Assembly: GCF_009870125.1 (NCBI RefSeq)
Contig: NC_046681.1
Location: 8,693,001-8,757,000, forward strand
DNA: 64,000 bases
Reading direction: 5' to 3'
Source: Drosophila pseudoobscura
Lineage: Eukaryota; Arthropoda; Insecta; Diptera; Drosophilidae
The notes beneath the pieces are model-generated. The model had not been told where the DNA came from. It did not search any database and saw only the letters and a program-made list of their open reading frames with translations. A program made the translations under genes and the position numbers. Positions 10,558 through 21,035 of this stretch are shown piece by piece. Position 1 is the first letter of the stretch; each line of letters begins with the position of its first letter.

Positions 10558-11515
10558 TGTTGCCTCTTTGACTTTGTTGTTTTCGGTTATTTGCGGCCTG
10601 CACTCGGTGCCCCTATCAGTGCCTTCCCTCGAGTCCGAACTGCATCTGCAAGATACATTCGAAATGGAAAGCAAACGCAGGGCCACAAGGCGCAGCAGCG
10701 GAGGAAAGAAAAGAACACAGAGCACGCCTCTCATGATTCTTGTGCCGCCCATTGTGCGCCTAGCCTCGCGAGGCACAGATGCAGATACCCCGAAGCCCGC
10801 AGCGCTCTAATAGATACAGATACAAATGCAAACACAAGCGGCGGAGCAACATTTAGATTGCAAGAATCCACAGCGAATGCAGGGCATCCAGAGAGGGGCA
10901 CGATGGATGGAGGAGCAGTTGCTTCTTGGACCAATTACTTAATTTAGCAATAAAATTGCAAACGGCAAAAGAGCACACAACCGAGAACCGAGAATCGAGA
11001 ATCGAGAGAACGAACTGCATCTGCAAATGTTGCATAAGAACTGAGCAGCCAATGGAGGAGGAAGGGGCAGGGACAGGGACGGGGACGGGGACGGGCACCA
11101 GGGGTTGAATCTTTGCCCCCGCGGCAGCAGAAGAAGGCGCCGCATTCATGAGGCAAGTGGGTCAGTCGTCCAGCAGATGGATGGGATGGGAGGAGCACTC
11201 GACTGATGATGGAATGATGAACCGATTTGGGAGAATTCTTCGTCTTCGATTGAGAGCGCGTCATCGAAACAGTGTGTGTCTCTCTTTAAACATTTATTTC
11301 TCTTAAAATCTCTCTTTCGGTGTGTGTCGTATGATATATTATTACATTTGCATCTGACTCGATTGACTTATTAATTAACAAGAGACTGATCTCCCCTCGA
11401 TCCCCGTGGGCTGCAATCTCTCCCCGAGCCAGGCTAATACTCGTATTCTCTCGATCGCCACCACGATCGGGCCTGGCCAGAGGAGAGCGTGTTTCGGGCA
11501 TGAGTAATGCTTATT
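10558..11515 (-). repeat. Inverted repeat B', right copy
   Basis: Inverted partner of 7100-8100. Compared with B it carries a 10-bp insertion (GACTGACCCA on the minus strand), a longer CCGTCC run, a shorter CTGTAT array and lacks an 11-bp segment near the left edge of the core. Its outer end reaches to about 145 nt from the stop codon of the acyltransferase gene, so the 3' end of that transcript may lie in or next to the repeat. Confidence 0.85.
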
Positions 11516-11659
11516 GTTTTGGCTTTTAAGCACGGCCCTGACCCTGAACCCGAACCCACTTAGAGCGGCTCTCAGCGCATGCATATACTCGTAGTCGTCT
11601 GTGGAAGAAATCAAGTGAAGGATGGCGAAAGTGGGTTTGCCCTGAGGTGTGCGATGGCT

Positions 11660-14600
11660 CTACTGGGGTGGTCCCACATCGGGGCACTTGCAGACATCTT
11701 CGCCCACACGATCGCCACCTGTCTTGAGGACCAGCTTTCTCATGGCATCCAAGGCATTTTCTATCGCCTTGCCATATCGCACGGGATCGGTTTCCTTGTT
11801 GGGGCCCCATGCCGAGACGGAGAATATAATTTCCTTGTCGCGTGGATTGTAGCAGCAGCCATAGCCGTTGGCGATCAGGGGCCCGTACGCCATGAAGGCA
11901 TCATGGCTGCTGGCCACCTGGGAGCTGAACACCTGGAAGCTGACCGACTTGGTAAACCCCTTCGACTTGAAGAACTCGGGCGTCGGCAGACCGTTCTCCT
12001 TGGCCATCTGCTGCAGCCCCAACAGATGCCGGTCGATGCCCCGCCCCTGCAGGGCGAGTTTGGTCAGCTCCTGATGGGAGTCCACTGCTGAGCGGAGCGC
12101 CATCAGACGCTTCTTGTTGGAGCCCGGCGACAGGGCCATGGCCTCGACAAAGGCGCGAGACTCACGGGACGTGGAGCGTATGGTTTCCGTGCGTCCCTCC
12201 TCGAACATCCGCAGGTGCGCCGACTCGTACTGGGCCGGCAGCTTGCTGTGGCACTCGTAGTAGGCCAACTGCAGGGCCATCTGTATGTAGCTGTCCGCAT
12301 TCAAGCCTTGCGCTTTGATGAAGCTCTTCCCGTGGCACTCGTACTTGAAGACGTGCAACTGCAGCCGGCTGCAGATCTTGTCAATGTTGCGCTTCGCCTC
12401 GCACAGGAACAGATCCACGCAATCGCTGAACGGATCAAAGCAGAGTACGGTGGCTGATTTCGTCTTGGAGGTGCTGCAGCACTGGCAGCCATAATTTGGT
12501 TGAGTTCTGTAAAGGGCGAAGGGAATGGGTTTGAGTAGGACTACTCCTCTATTCCTCTGACTCTTAAGACTTACATATTCCGCTGCACAAAGTCCATGAG
12601 CATGGCCAGCGGCTGACAGTCGGCGGGTGCGTGCTCGTAGCAGAAGCCAGCCATGCCGTTGGGGTTGACAATCAGCTGGATCGTCTTGTCCATCCAACGA
12701 TTGGCGCTGTTCTGATGGCGACCGCCGCCATGCAACAACTGGGCGGCGTGCACGGCACTAGCTCCATTCCTGGGCACATTCACGCAGTCATCCAGGCAGA
12801 CGACGAAGAGCGACTGCTCGATGGCGTGGACAATGGACTCGTTGTTGCCCTCAGGACGACAGAGATACGTGTAGGCCTCGCCCCAGTTGTCGCGATTGTC
12901 GTGGGTGAGGAGGCCAATGGGCACGCCCCTCTCCATGGGACAGTGGAGAATGCTCCCCAGTTGATCGGCCAGACTGTGGACATGAACAATCTTGCAGTCC
13001 GCGCCAATGACAGGTAGCTTAAAGAACTGAGAATGGGGTTAGTATTTCGGGGTTTCTCTTAGATTTAAAGGGAAGGTAGATCCTTACATTATTTCTATGG
13101 ATGACCACCACGTACTGGGACTCATTGTTCTGTTCGATGGAATCGCAAAAGCGACCCGGCCTTCGCACCGTGCCAAAGATCTTCCTAAACTGACTGTTGT
13201 CCAGATCATGGCAGCACATCTTTGTCACGGGTATACCATTGTTATCCACCATCTCCTTGAACTCGCACATCCCGAAGATCACCTTGGCCGTGAACAGCCT
13301 GTAGTCCCGTTCGGTTCTAAAGTCCTGCATGGGCAAGGTCAGGCAGGGACTCGAGAATATGGTAACCGGTGCTCTGTAGCCCAAGTAGGCGGCATTTGTC
13401 CAGCGCGGTGTCAGCCAATTGCTGCTGCACGAGGCCACATCCTCCAGCATCTTCTGCAGCTTTGCGCCTTCGCCATCTTGGAACTCGAGGGTTAGTTTCT
13501 GCTCCTCCACGAACTCGTCGGGCTCCAGGTGCGGTTGAATGCTGCACAGATATCGCTGGATGGTGTCCTTTAGCGGCACCACCGGCTGACACAGTAGCTG
13601 GGCTTTATTTGCCTCACAGTGGCTCTGATCGCCTCCGGCTTGGGTGCAATGGCTGGACGAGGGCTCCACGCTCGACGGCGGTGGGGGCGGTGTCTTAGGA
13701 CTCTTGGCCTTGGGCTTTGAAGGCGCCGCCTTAGCTTTGAGCTTCGGCGCAGGTGGGGCATTAGCCGTGACCTTAGGCTGCACAATTGCTGCTGTGGTCA
13801 TTGCCTTACTGACTGTTTGAGGAGAGGGTGGCTTGCCGGGGCCGGATGGTCCCTTGGATGGGGACTGTCCCGCAGGACTTCTCGGTGATGTGGATAAGGG
13901 CTTGCTTCCAGTTTTGACTCCTTCCTTGGGAGGGGGCTTGCTTCCAGGACCGGCAGGGCCTTTAGATGAGGGTTTGGCAGCTTCTTTGGGAGGGGGCTTG
14001 CTTCCCGGACCAGCAGGGCCCTTAGATGAGGGTTTGCCCTTAGGACTGGTTCCTTCTTTGGCAGAGGACTTGCATACCGCACTGGGTCCTTCCTTGGGAG
14101 AGGGTTTGCAGCCAGAACTGGGTCCTTCCTTAGGCTGGGGCTTGCATTTAGAACTGGGTTCTCTTTTGGCAGATGGTTTCGGTTTAGAGCTGGCTGCTTC
14201 TTTGGGAGCTGTCTTGCATCTAGAGCTGGGGCCTTCTTTGGGAGGTGGTTTCGGTTTAGAGCTGGCTGCTTCTTTGGGAGCTGTCTTGCATCTAGAGCTG
14301 GGGCCTTCTTTGGGAGGTGTTTTCGGTTTAGAGCTCGGTCCCTCTTTGGGAAGCGGCTTCGCTTTAGAACTAGCTTCTTTTTTGGGAGCTGACTTGCACT
14401 TAGAACTGGCTGTTTCCTTGGCAGCTGACTTGCACCTAGAGCTAGATCCTTCTTTGGGAGATGGCTTACTTTCAGAGCTGGCTTCCTCTTTGTCTCGAGG
14501 ACATGCTGATTTTCGGCGAGAGGTCTTAACCACATAGCAGCCTCCCTTTGGTGGCGGCTTACCACTGAGACGGTTCCTTTCCATAAATGCCAACAGGCAG

Positions 14601-16182
14601 GGATTAGGTGGGTCTTCTGGCTCCTTCTCTTCTTTTGGACATTGTGGTTCCTCCTTTGACTCTTCGGTGGTGCAGGCTCCTGCTTCCTCTTTTTCCTTTG
14701 GCGGCCTTTCACAAGGACTAGGGGAATTGGGCATAGCGGACTTGTACTGTATCAATCCTGGTTGGGAAGCGGCAGGTGGCATTGGTGGTGGCGGCGGCGG
14801 GGGCGGGGGAGAGGGTTTGGGTGCTGGTTCGGCACCAACTGGGGGTTTCTGCGGTTTATTTACAGGTACTCCAGGAGGTGGTGGCGGTGGGGGAGGAGGA
14901 ATTCCAGCAGCTTTGGGAGCTGGATCTTTGGGAGGAGCAGCTTTGGGGGCGGTATCTTTGGGAGGAGAAGCTTTGGGAGCCGCAGCCTTGGGAGCAGCAG
15001 CCTTGGGAGCATCAGCCTTTGGAGCAACAGCTTTTGGGGGATCACTTTTAGGAGCAGTAGCTTTGGGGGCAGCATCTTTAGGTGGAGTAGCTTTAGGGGC
15101 TGCATCTTTGGGAGCAGCTGCTTTGGGAGCAGCAGCCTTGGCAGCAGCATCTTTTGTGGGATCACTTTTAGGAGCAGTAGCTTTGGGGTCAGCATCTTTG
15201 GGTGGAGTAGCTTTAGGGGCTGCATCATTGGGAGGAGCAGCTTTGGGAGCAGCAGCCTTGGGAGCAGCAGCTTTGGGAGGAGCAGCTTTGGTAACAGCAG
15301 CTTTAGGGGTAGCATCTTTGGGTGCAGCAGCTTTGGGGGGAGCATCTTTAGGTGGAGTAGCCTTGGGTGCACTACCTTTGGATGCACTATCTTTGGATGC
15401 TTTTGCCGAAGATTCTTGGGTAGGCTGCTTTTTTTTCTTTTCCTTCCTTGGTTCTCTTTTAGGGCATGGAAGTCTCTCCTCAGTCGCCTTGCAGTCCTTG
15501 TCAATTGGCGGAGGCTTCGATTGTGGCAGCGGTGCTACCTTCTCACAAGGTGGTGGATCAGACGAGCACGGCGGTTCTGGCATACACTCGCAGAACGAGG
15601 GCGGCTTCTCCGTGGGCGGGTCCTTCGGCGGACCAGTGCACTTCCCGGATGCCCATCTCACAGTGATGAGATTTGTGAATAGGTCCCGGCTGTGCCTAGA
15701 TGGTGTCATCCAGTTGTACGGTCTACGGGGTGCTCCGACTGGTAGTGCAGGAGGTGGTGGCGGTGGCGGAGGAGGGATATCAGGGCGGGTTTTTGGGCCA
15801 GCAACTTTATGAACTGGCGGTGGCTGCGGTGGACGATACGACGAGTAGGGTGTCTCATTGATCCCGCCAGATGTCCAGTTCGAAGTGTTGATTGTTCTGA
15901 AGAGTGAGAGGTGCGCGTGGAGACTAGGTTGTGTCTTGGAGGTGCATGGTCTATGGGTTGGTGGCGGCGGCGGAGCAGGGATAGTTGACGTCTTGATACT
16001 CTGTTCCCTTGTGGACGATTCGCAGAGGTATTCATGTGGCAGCATTGTCTTGTTTTGCCTATAAAAACTCCTGCAGTTCCTGAACTATGATGGGTCCAGC
16101 ATTAGCATCATTTCGAAGCAGCTTTTGGGCAGATGGGTCTTACCAGTTTTAAGTATCTTTCCCCAGTCAACATAGCCTGCAT
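11660..16182 (-). CDS. Choline/carnitine O-acyltransferase with long K/A/P-rich tail
   Basis: Predicted 1444-aa enzyme moving acyl groups between CoA and carnitine (or choline). Exons: 16182-16144, 16084-13088, 13026-12575, 12506-11660; introns 59, 61 and 68 nt. ATG at 16182 is preferred because its 13 codons splice in frame to F-R-N-C-R and give a basic N terminus like a mitochondrial targeting peptide; ATG at 16045 is the alternative. Residues about 27-840 are low complexity: polyproline blocks, APK-type repeats (about 241-406) and KEGPSSRCK-type repeats (about 551-691). The catalytic domain (about 844-1444) is complete: NWLTPRW near 902, catalytic His 1144 in YEHAPADC, K-x3-K at 1223/1227 (CoA phosphate in relatives), YESAHLRMFEEGRTETIRS at 1256-1274, GRGIDRHL at 1317-1324, and VFSSQ at 1355-1359 where relatives have LSTSQ. 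The family is normally about 600-650 aa, so the tail is exceptional. The gene lies inside the A/A' inverted repeat. Exact substrate is not inferable. Confidence 0.9.
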
Positions 16183-16446
16183 GCTGCTGAATGTCCGACA
16201 CTAAATTTGGTGCCGTGGAGGGCCGAAAGAAAGTGGAAATTTTGAGTTGTAAACTAAAATTCAAAACATTTTACATATAATAAAAAAAAAACAGTGTGTT
16301 TAGACAGGGTTTCAAAAGGTGAGAGATTCATATAGAGATTAAAGGTTCCTTAGGTGGGTTTCCATTTGGAACTAACATAAAGTCCAACCTTTGGATCCTG
16401 TTCAGAGCAGCAGTTCTAACAGGAAACCAGCGCTGTTATCACCCAG
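16183..16446. other. Upstream region of the acyltransferase gene
   Basis: On the minus strand an ACATTCAGC just before the ATG at 16182 resembles an Inr. No TATA box is seen. An A run at 16282-16291 lies upstream. The minisatellite begins 265 bp from the start codon. Confidence 0.3.
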
Positions 16447-16614
16447 GTTAACAGCCTGCTACCGTTCTTCGTTAGCAGCCTGCTACCGTTCTTCGTTAAC
16501 AGCCTGTGGCCTCTCTTTGTTAACAGCCTGCAAACGTTCTTCGCTAACAGCCTGTGGCCGCTCTTCGTTAACAGCCTGCTACCGTTCTTCGTTAACAGCC
16601 TGTGGCCGCTGCCG
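16447..16614. repeat. 24-bp minisatellite, seven units
   Basis: Seven head-to-tail units of exactly 24 bp with consensus GTTAACAGCCTG plus 12 variable bases (CTACCGTTCTTC or TGGCCGCTCTTC type). No indels occur. On + the frame would read LTAC[YG]RSS repeats, but there is no ATG start and the minus frame has TAG codons in some units, so coding is not supported. Confidence 0.9.
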
Positions 16615-17024
16615 GCTGCAGCTCACTGTTAGCGCACTCTGAGAGCGTGCTGCTCTCGCTCTCAAGATCCACACGGCTCTCGGGCGACCTTAGTTTGTGC
16701 AAAGCCAGATCTAATTACGCACTAGCCGCCAGGGTGAACAGAAGGAACCTAAATCTCACATCTCCAACGAAAAAGACTCTTTGTTCTTCCGCCAAAAGTG
16801 TTCGCTGCCGGCTGCAGCCCACTGTTAGCGCTCTCTGACAGCATGGTGCAGCGCCCTAAGAGCGGGCTCGCTTTCGCTCTCACGATCTACACGGCTCTCG
16901 AGCGGGCTTAGCTTGCCCGTAGGTACAGAAGGAACCTATGGCGCCAAAAGTTGTTCTGCCCTCCCACAAACAAATCTCATATCTCCAACGAAAAAAGAGT
17001 CTTGTTCTTCCGGCAAAACTGGAG
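16608..17024. repeat. Direct tandem duplication (about 200 bp, two copies)
   Basis: Copy 1 (16608-16803) and copy 2 (16804-17024) both begin GCTGCCGGCTGCAGC and share CACTGTTAGCG, CACGGCTCTCG, CAGAAGGAACCTA and ATCTCCAACGAAAAA in order. Copy 2 carries about 25 bp more. The first copy overlaps the last minisatellite unit, so the two repeats may have expanded together. Confidence 0.8.
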
Positions 17025-19960
17025 CACATCGAACAGATTTGCATCGCTCCCATGTCTGGCGTCGCTTTATTACGAGTGCCTCATAGAACTTGTGCATCGA
17101 TTGTGGTGTTGCATGGCGTGGCATGGTTGCGGCTCTCCACGGTCTCCACGAAATGCGGGAGTGGCGGCATCTGGGGGGAAGGCCATTGGGCAAATATTAA
17201 CAAAATCAACAGCTCTGGGGGCCTCGGCTTGATTGCTTTGCCAAGTGAAGTAGCCATATTATGATTATTGCGAACTCCATGTGTGACGCAAGTCGCGCGA
17301 AGCTGCGGCTCTCACAGAGCGAAAAATGCAATAATTGCATATTGACCCATTTTCTCAACAATGCGTCGCGAAGGGCAAAATGAAGGAGGGAGGAGCCTCT
17401 GCCCCAGTCACTGCTGCGGTTGCCTCTGCCACTGCTGCTTCCACTGTTTGTCGATTGGGTTACGCATGCGTGAGCGTTGCCTTCATTTAATTAGGCGGCG
17501 ACACCTGCGCGGACACATGGACGGAGACGGAGCCAGCCCCGGAGTCGGCGACGGAGACGGAACTGAAGTCGAAGCGTCGTCGTCGTCGCCATCAATCAGC
17601 GAACGAGGCAAACAAGGCGGCAAGTGAGGCGTGAAAACGGCGAACAAAACAGCGCCAAAAGTTAAGCAAAAATAATCCCAACAAATCGAAGAATACCCTT
17701 TCATATTCAACTTAAGCGAGGAAGTGTTCTCTCTCTTTTCTGTGCTGCTTAGACGTTGAAAGTAGAGCCGCAGCCCTTGCCGCGTCCCACAACCTTCTCT
17801 GCCTTCGTCGTGGCCTGCCAAAAGCCAACTAAAAATGGAAATACCCTCCACAAGAAAGGGTATGAATAGAGCGCAGAAACAAAATGAAAATGAAAACGCA
17901 GCAAAGAGAGCTGGAGCTGGTGCATAAATGAAAACGAGAATCGAGAGGCGGACGGAGATGCAGCCCGATGCAGGGGCACTCCAGGGGCGTGTTTAAGCTC
18001 ATTTGACAATGAAGTGCTTTGAGCCTGACGGCGACTGCGTTTGGGCGCGTTTTTATTATTTGCCTGCCCCACTTTGCGTACAGCGGCGATAATTGACGCC
18101 ACGGTGGCTGCAACAGCAGCAGAGGGCAGCAGCAGCGAAAACCGAGGCACCACCACCAGCAGCAGCAGCAGCCACAAAAGCAACAAGAAGGGAAAGCAAG
18201 TCTAGTGGTACGAATCTTTTGATACTCTTAAATAGAGGCGTAGGTATATAGTATAGAAATTCTGACAGTCTTCTTGAAATATTTAAACTTTCCTGCATTT
18301 CTTCTAGATAAAAAAGATGTGTCCTACAAGAATAAACTGGATAAAAGCTAAGGTAAGTATTACATACAATATTCAATACAATATATATCTAGAAAATTTC
18401 CCTGAAACATTTCATCAAACTCCTAGTACCCTCTTAAAGTGTATAACCTCAAAAATCCCCTGATGGCCCACAATTTGGACTGCACTTTATTAAAGTAAAG
18501 TACCCATCCGAATGAACCCCCAACCCCACCCGAACCCGGTCGCATGCCCATACCCCCAAGTGCGTTGCATGTTTGCGTGAGTGTTTTTCACTTGAGGCCA
18601 TCATCATCCACATCCACATCCACATCGGCATCGGCGATGCATTTTGCATTTGTCAGGTGTTATGCAATGGCGGTTGGAGCTATGTCAATGGGGTTCTCAG
18701 ACGAACCTGAGCTGGCAATGATCCAAATGAGTGGAGTCATTCGAGGAGGAGGGGCAGAAAGTAGGGGTAATGATGGTTTTAGTCCCGAAATTAACAGTGT
18801 ATGCGCAAAATGGGGGAGGTTCATTAGCTGAAAAGATATAGATAGATATATACAGATATATCTCGAAACTGAGAACAAAGACATGTCAAAAATTAGGAAA
18901 ATATTCTTAGAAATCTCTGAGAATACTTTGAAAACCGAACTATAATATTGTGTTGGACGAAAGTCCAGGAATAGCCACAATTTTAAGGATTATCTCTCTT
19001 TTTTTCGTCTCTGTTCGTCAATCCCTCAGCTAGTGGCCGAATCGGTCCCAGAATCCAGCAACAAAATGCACAGTCTTTGACGAGATGCAGAATATAATTA
19101 CTCTAGAGTAGAGAGCCAGAGCGGTCACTAAAGAAAAGTGTAAATGAAATGTGGTATTAGAAATAAACTTCATCACCCACAATCCCTGCTAGAGTTGCCC
19201 ATTTAGATCTTTAGAGAAAGAAAGAGATTTCCAATCCGACCTCATCTGCTTGGCTCGTCCCCTGACCCCCCCCTGCCCATCCCATTTGGCATCATTACTC
19301 AATCCAGAGCTTTGTGGAAATTCCTGAGTACAATAGAAAGGAAAAATGTTTGTGCTGCAAAGCAGAGTTTTTGTTGTTTTAATTTCGGTTTATTGTTGGC
19401 TTTTCTCTGGCATTGAGTAAATGCGAATTTCCTGTGCATTGTGTTGGCCAAGCAAATGATCTGCTGGCATCGCATCCCCCCCCCCCCCCCCCTGGAAAAA
19501 AAACCTGCTGACCTCAGAGCAGTGCCAGAGTTGCAATTAGTAGAAAAGTAATTTTCGTTTTTGTTTGCGGTTTCTGTTTTGCCATTTTTCGAATCTCTGC
19601 TCAGCGATGCTGAAACAAAAAGTATTCTAACACCCTTTGTTCGCCTAAACATTCAGGCATAGATATCTGTATGCAAATATGGTCTTTTGGCGCATGATTA
19701 ATGCCCCGCATTGAGTCATGTCTGAGCAGCGTGTGGAGCCATTCCAGAGCCGAAAGCAATTGAACTTGCGAGGCGCTGCAAACCAATAAATACCGTTTCC
19801 AAGCTCTGGTCAGGTTTCCGTTGATAACAGCCATCGACCCACCCAGCGAAAACAAAACCACATTCATCGGCAAATGGACAGCGAATTGGTCACACGTGTA
19901 AACATGAGACGTGTATTAGAACCAAGACCAAGAACCCCCGACCTCTGTCCCCAGTCCAAA
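17025..19960. other. Non-coding region between the acyltransferase gene and A'
   Basis: Notable items are a GA/CGGAGACGG-rich stretch near 17500-17590, CAGCAG runs near 18110-18175, a C run of 17 at 19476-19492, and a segment at 19031-19105 related to 26280-26345. No coding exon was identified. Confidence 0.4.
19031..19105 (-). repeat. Short segment related to the decayed gene at 26.3 kb
   Basis: Both places share GGTCCCAGAATCCA followed by RCAACAA, TGCACAG and GCAGAAT. Read on the minus strand both give a peptide of the form C-x-x-CCWILGP. It looks like a fragmentary second copy of the sequence at 26280-26345. Confidence 0.5.
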
Positions 19961-21035
19961 GAGCTAATTCGTATCGCTCAGTGACACATGAAGTACGAGT
20001 ACGTCGAAGTCGAAGAACAACCCAAACAACACACACGTAACCCGAAGAGACTTTGAGCGTTGTTCGACTGTAAATGGACTGCAGTTTGGCCCTGTACTGG
20101 GGAAAGTTCCCGCTGAAAAGAAGCACGTACTTGAGTTCTCTCTGGGATTGGATTGGATTGGGTTGGGGTTGGGTGTCGCGTCGTGTCTGCTCCTCCTTGG
20201 TCACAGTCCCACTTTTGTTATCTGTGAAATATTTGGCACAAGAGCCATATCGCGATATCTGATAGCGTTTGCAGGGATTTGGGATACCAGATAAGCGACA
20301 TTCAGCTACTCCTCGGATTGCTAAACAAAAGAATGGCATGGCGGAGGATGGAAGCCAGAGCTCAGCTGATAAGCAGGGCACCAAATTCAATTTGCCATCC
20401 ATTGATGGGCGGCGATAAGAACTCGGAGAGGGGAGAGGGAACTACCAGAACAGGGAACCTAATGCCAACGATTGCTCTGTCATTATGACTTAAGAATAAG
20501 AACAGACCATAAAGTGTGCTCTCCCTTGGTTGATGGCTGTGTGGGGCAGTGGTGCCATCCGCCATCCAAGAGTACGGACGGACACCGAAAGAGATTCAGT
20601 GACATAATAAATAAATTTAATCAGTTGGCTGCGTAAAACGCTTCCGTTGTTGTCTCTCCGCTGAGGCCCTGGAAGGGAGGAGAGGAGTCCGAATCGGATT
20701 CTAAATCAGCTTTAAGTTCTGCCTCGCCCTCGGCGCATGGTCTCTCAAGGGGAATGGGGCAGGCTTCAGCTCAGACTTATCTTGGTGTCTTGTGCCTCCT
20801 CGACTGACTCTTCGACTGACTCTTGGTTTACTTTGTGATTCCAGCGACGACTATCTCCGCTTCTTGAAGATGATTGTTGCTGCTAATCCAAGAAGAGCTG
20901 CCTCTGTCATCAGTTCATATTGTGAGTGTTTGGCTTTCTTTCCCTCTAGTATCTGTTCCATTTGTGACCTAGTCTAAAAATCCCTGTCTGCAGGCCACAT
21001 TGCGTATGCGTAATCGGGGACTAAGACTCAAAGGT
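19961..21035 (-). repeat. Inverted repeat A', right copy
   Basis: Inverted partner of 5085-6238. Core identity is very high from about 19990 to 20930. Differences include an 11-bp segment duplicated as GACTCTTCGACTGACTC near 20805-20825 and an extra GACTTCGACGTACTCGTAC-like segment near 19995 (minus reading). The outer 100 bp is diverged. It keeps the ATATCGCGATAT palindrome seen in A. Confidence 0.85.
20995..21015 (-). promoter_or_regulatory. Dispersed CATACGC motif
   Basis: On the minus strand GATTACGCATACGCAATGTGG, at the position in A' that corresponds to 5130-5150 in A, and better preserved than its surroundings. Confidence 0.4.

Noticed and set aside
13798-14712. 304-codon minus-strand frame shifted from the acyltransferase frame, and a 214-codon one at 14860-15504
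   Set aside because: Out-of-frame reading of the same repeats; the in-frame tail is continuous with the catalytic domain.
14667-15812. 381-codon open frame on + opposite the acyltransferase tail (Gly/Ala/Leu repeats), and other long frames at 13833-14537 and 14762-15682
   Set aside because: They mirror the codon repeats of the true minus-strand frame and have no start context, signal or family similarity.
16045-16246. Unspliced frame upstream of ATG 16045 that looks protein-like but has an in-frame TAG at 16087-16085
   Set aside because: A GTAAG donor and a CATAG acceptor give a clean in-frame splice from ATG 16182, which explains the stop without readthrough.
16391-16642. 83-codon frame of LTACYRSS repeats
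   Set aside because: It starts at TTG, is created by the 24-bp minisatellite and has no splice or promoter support.
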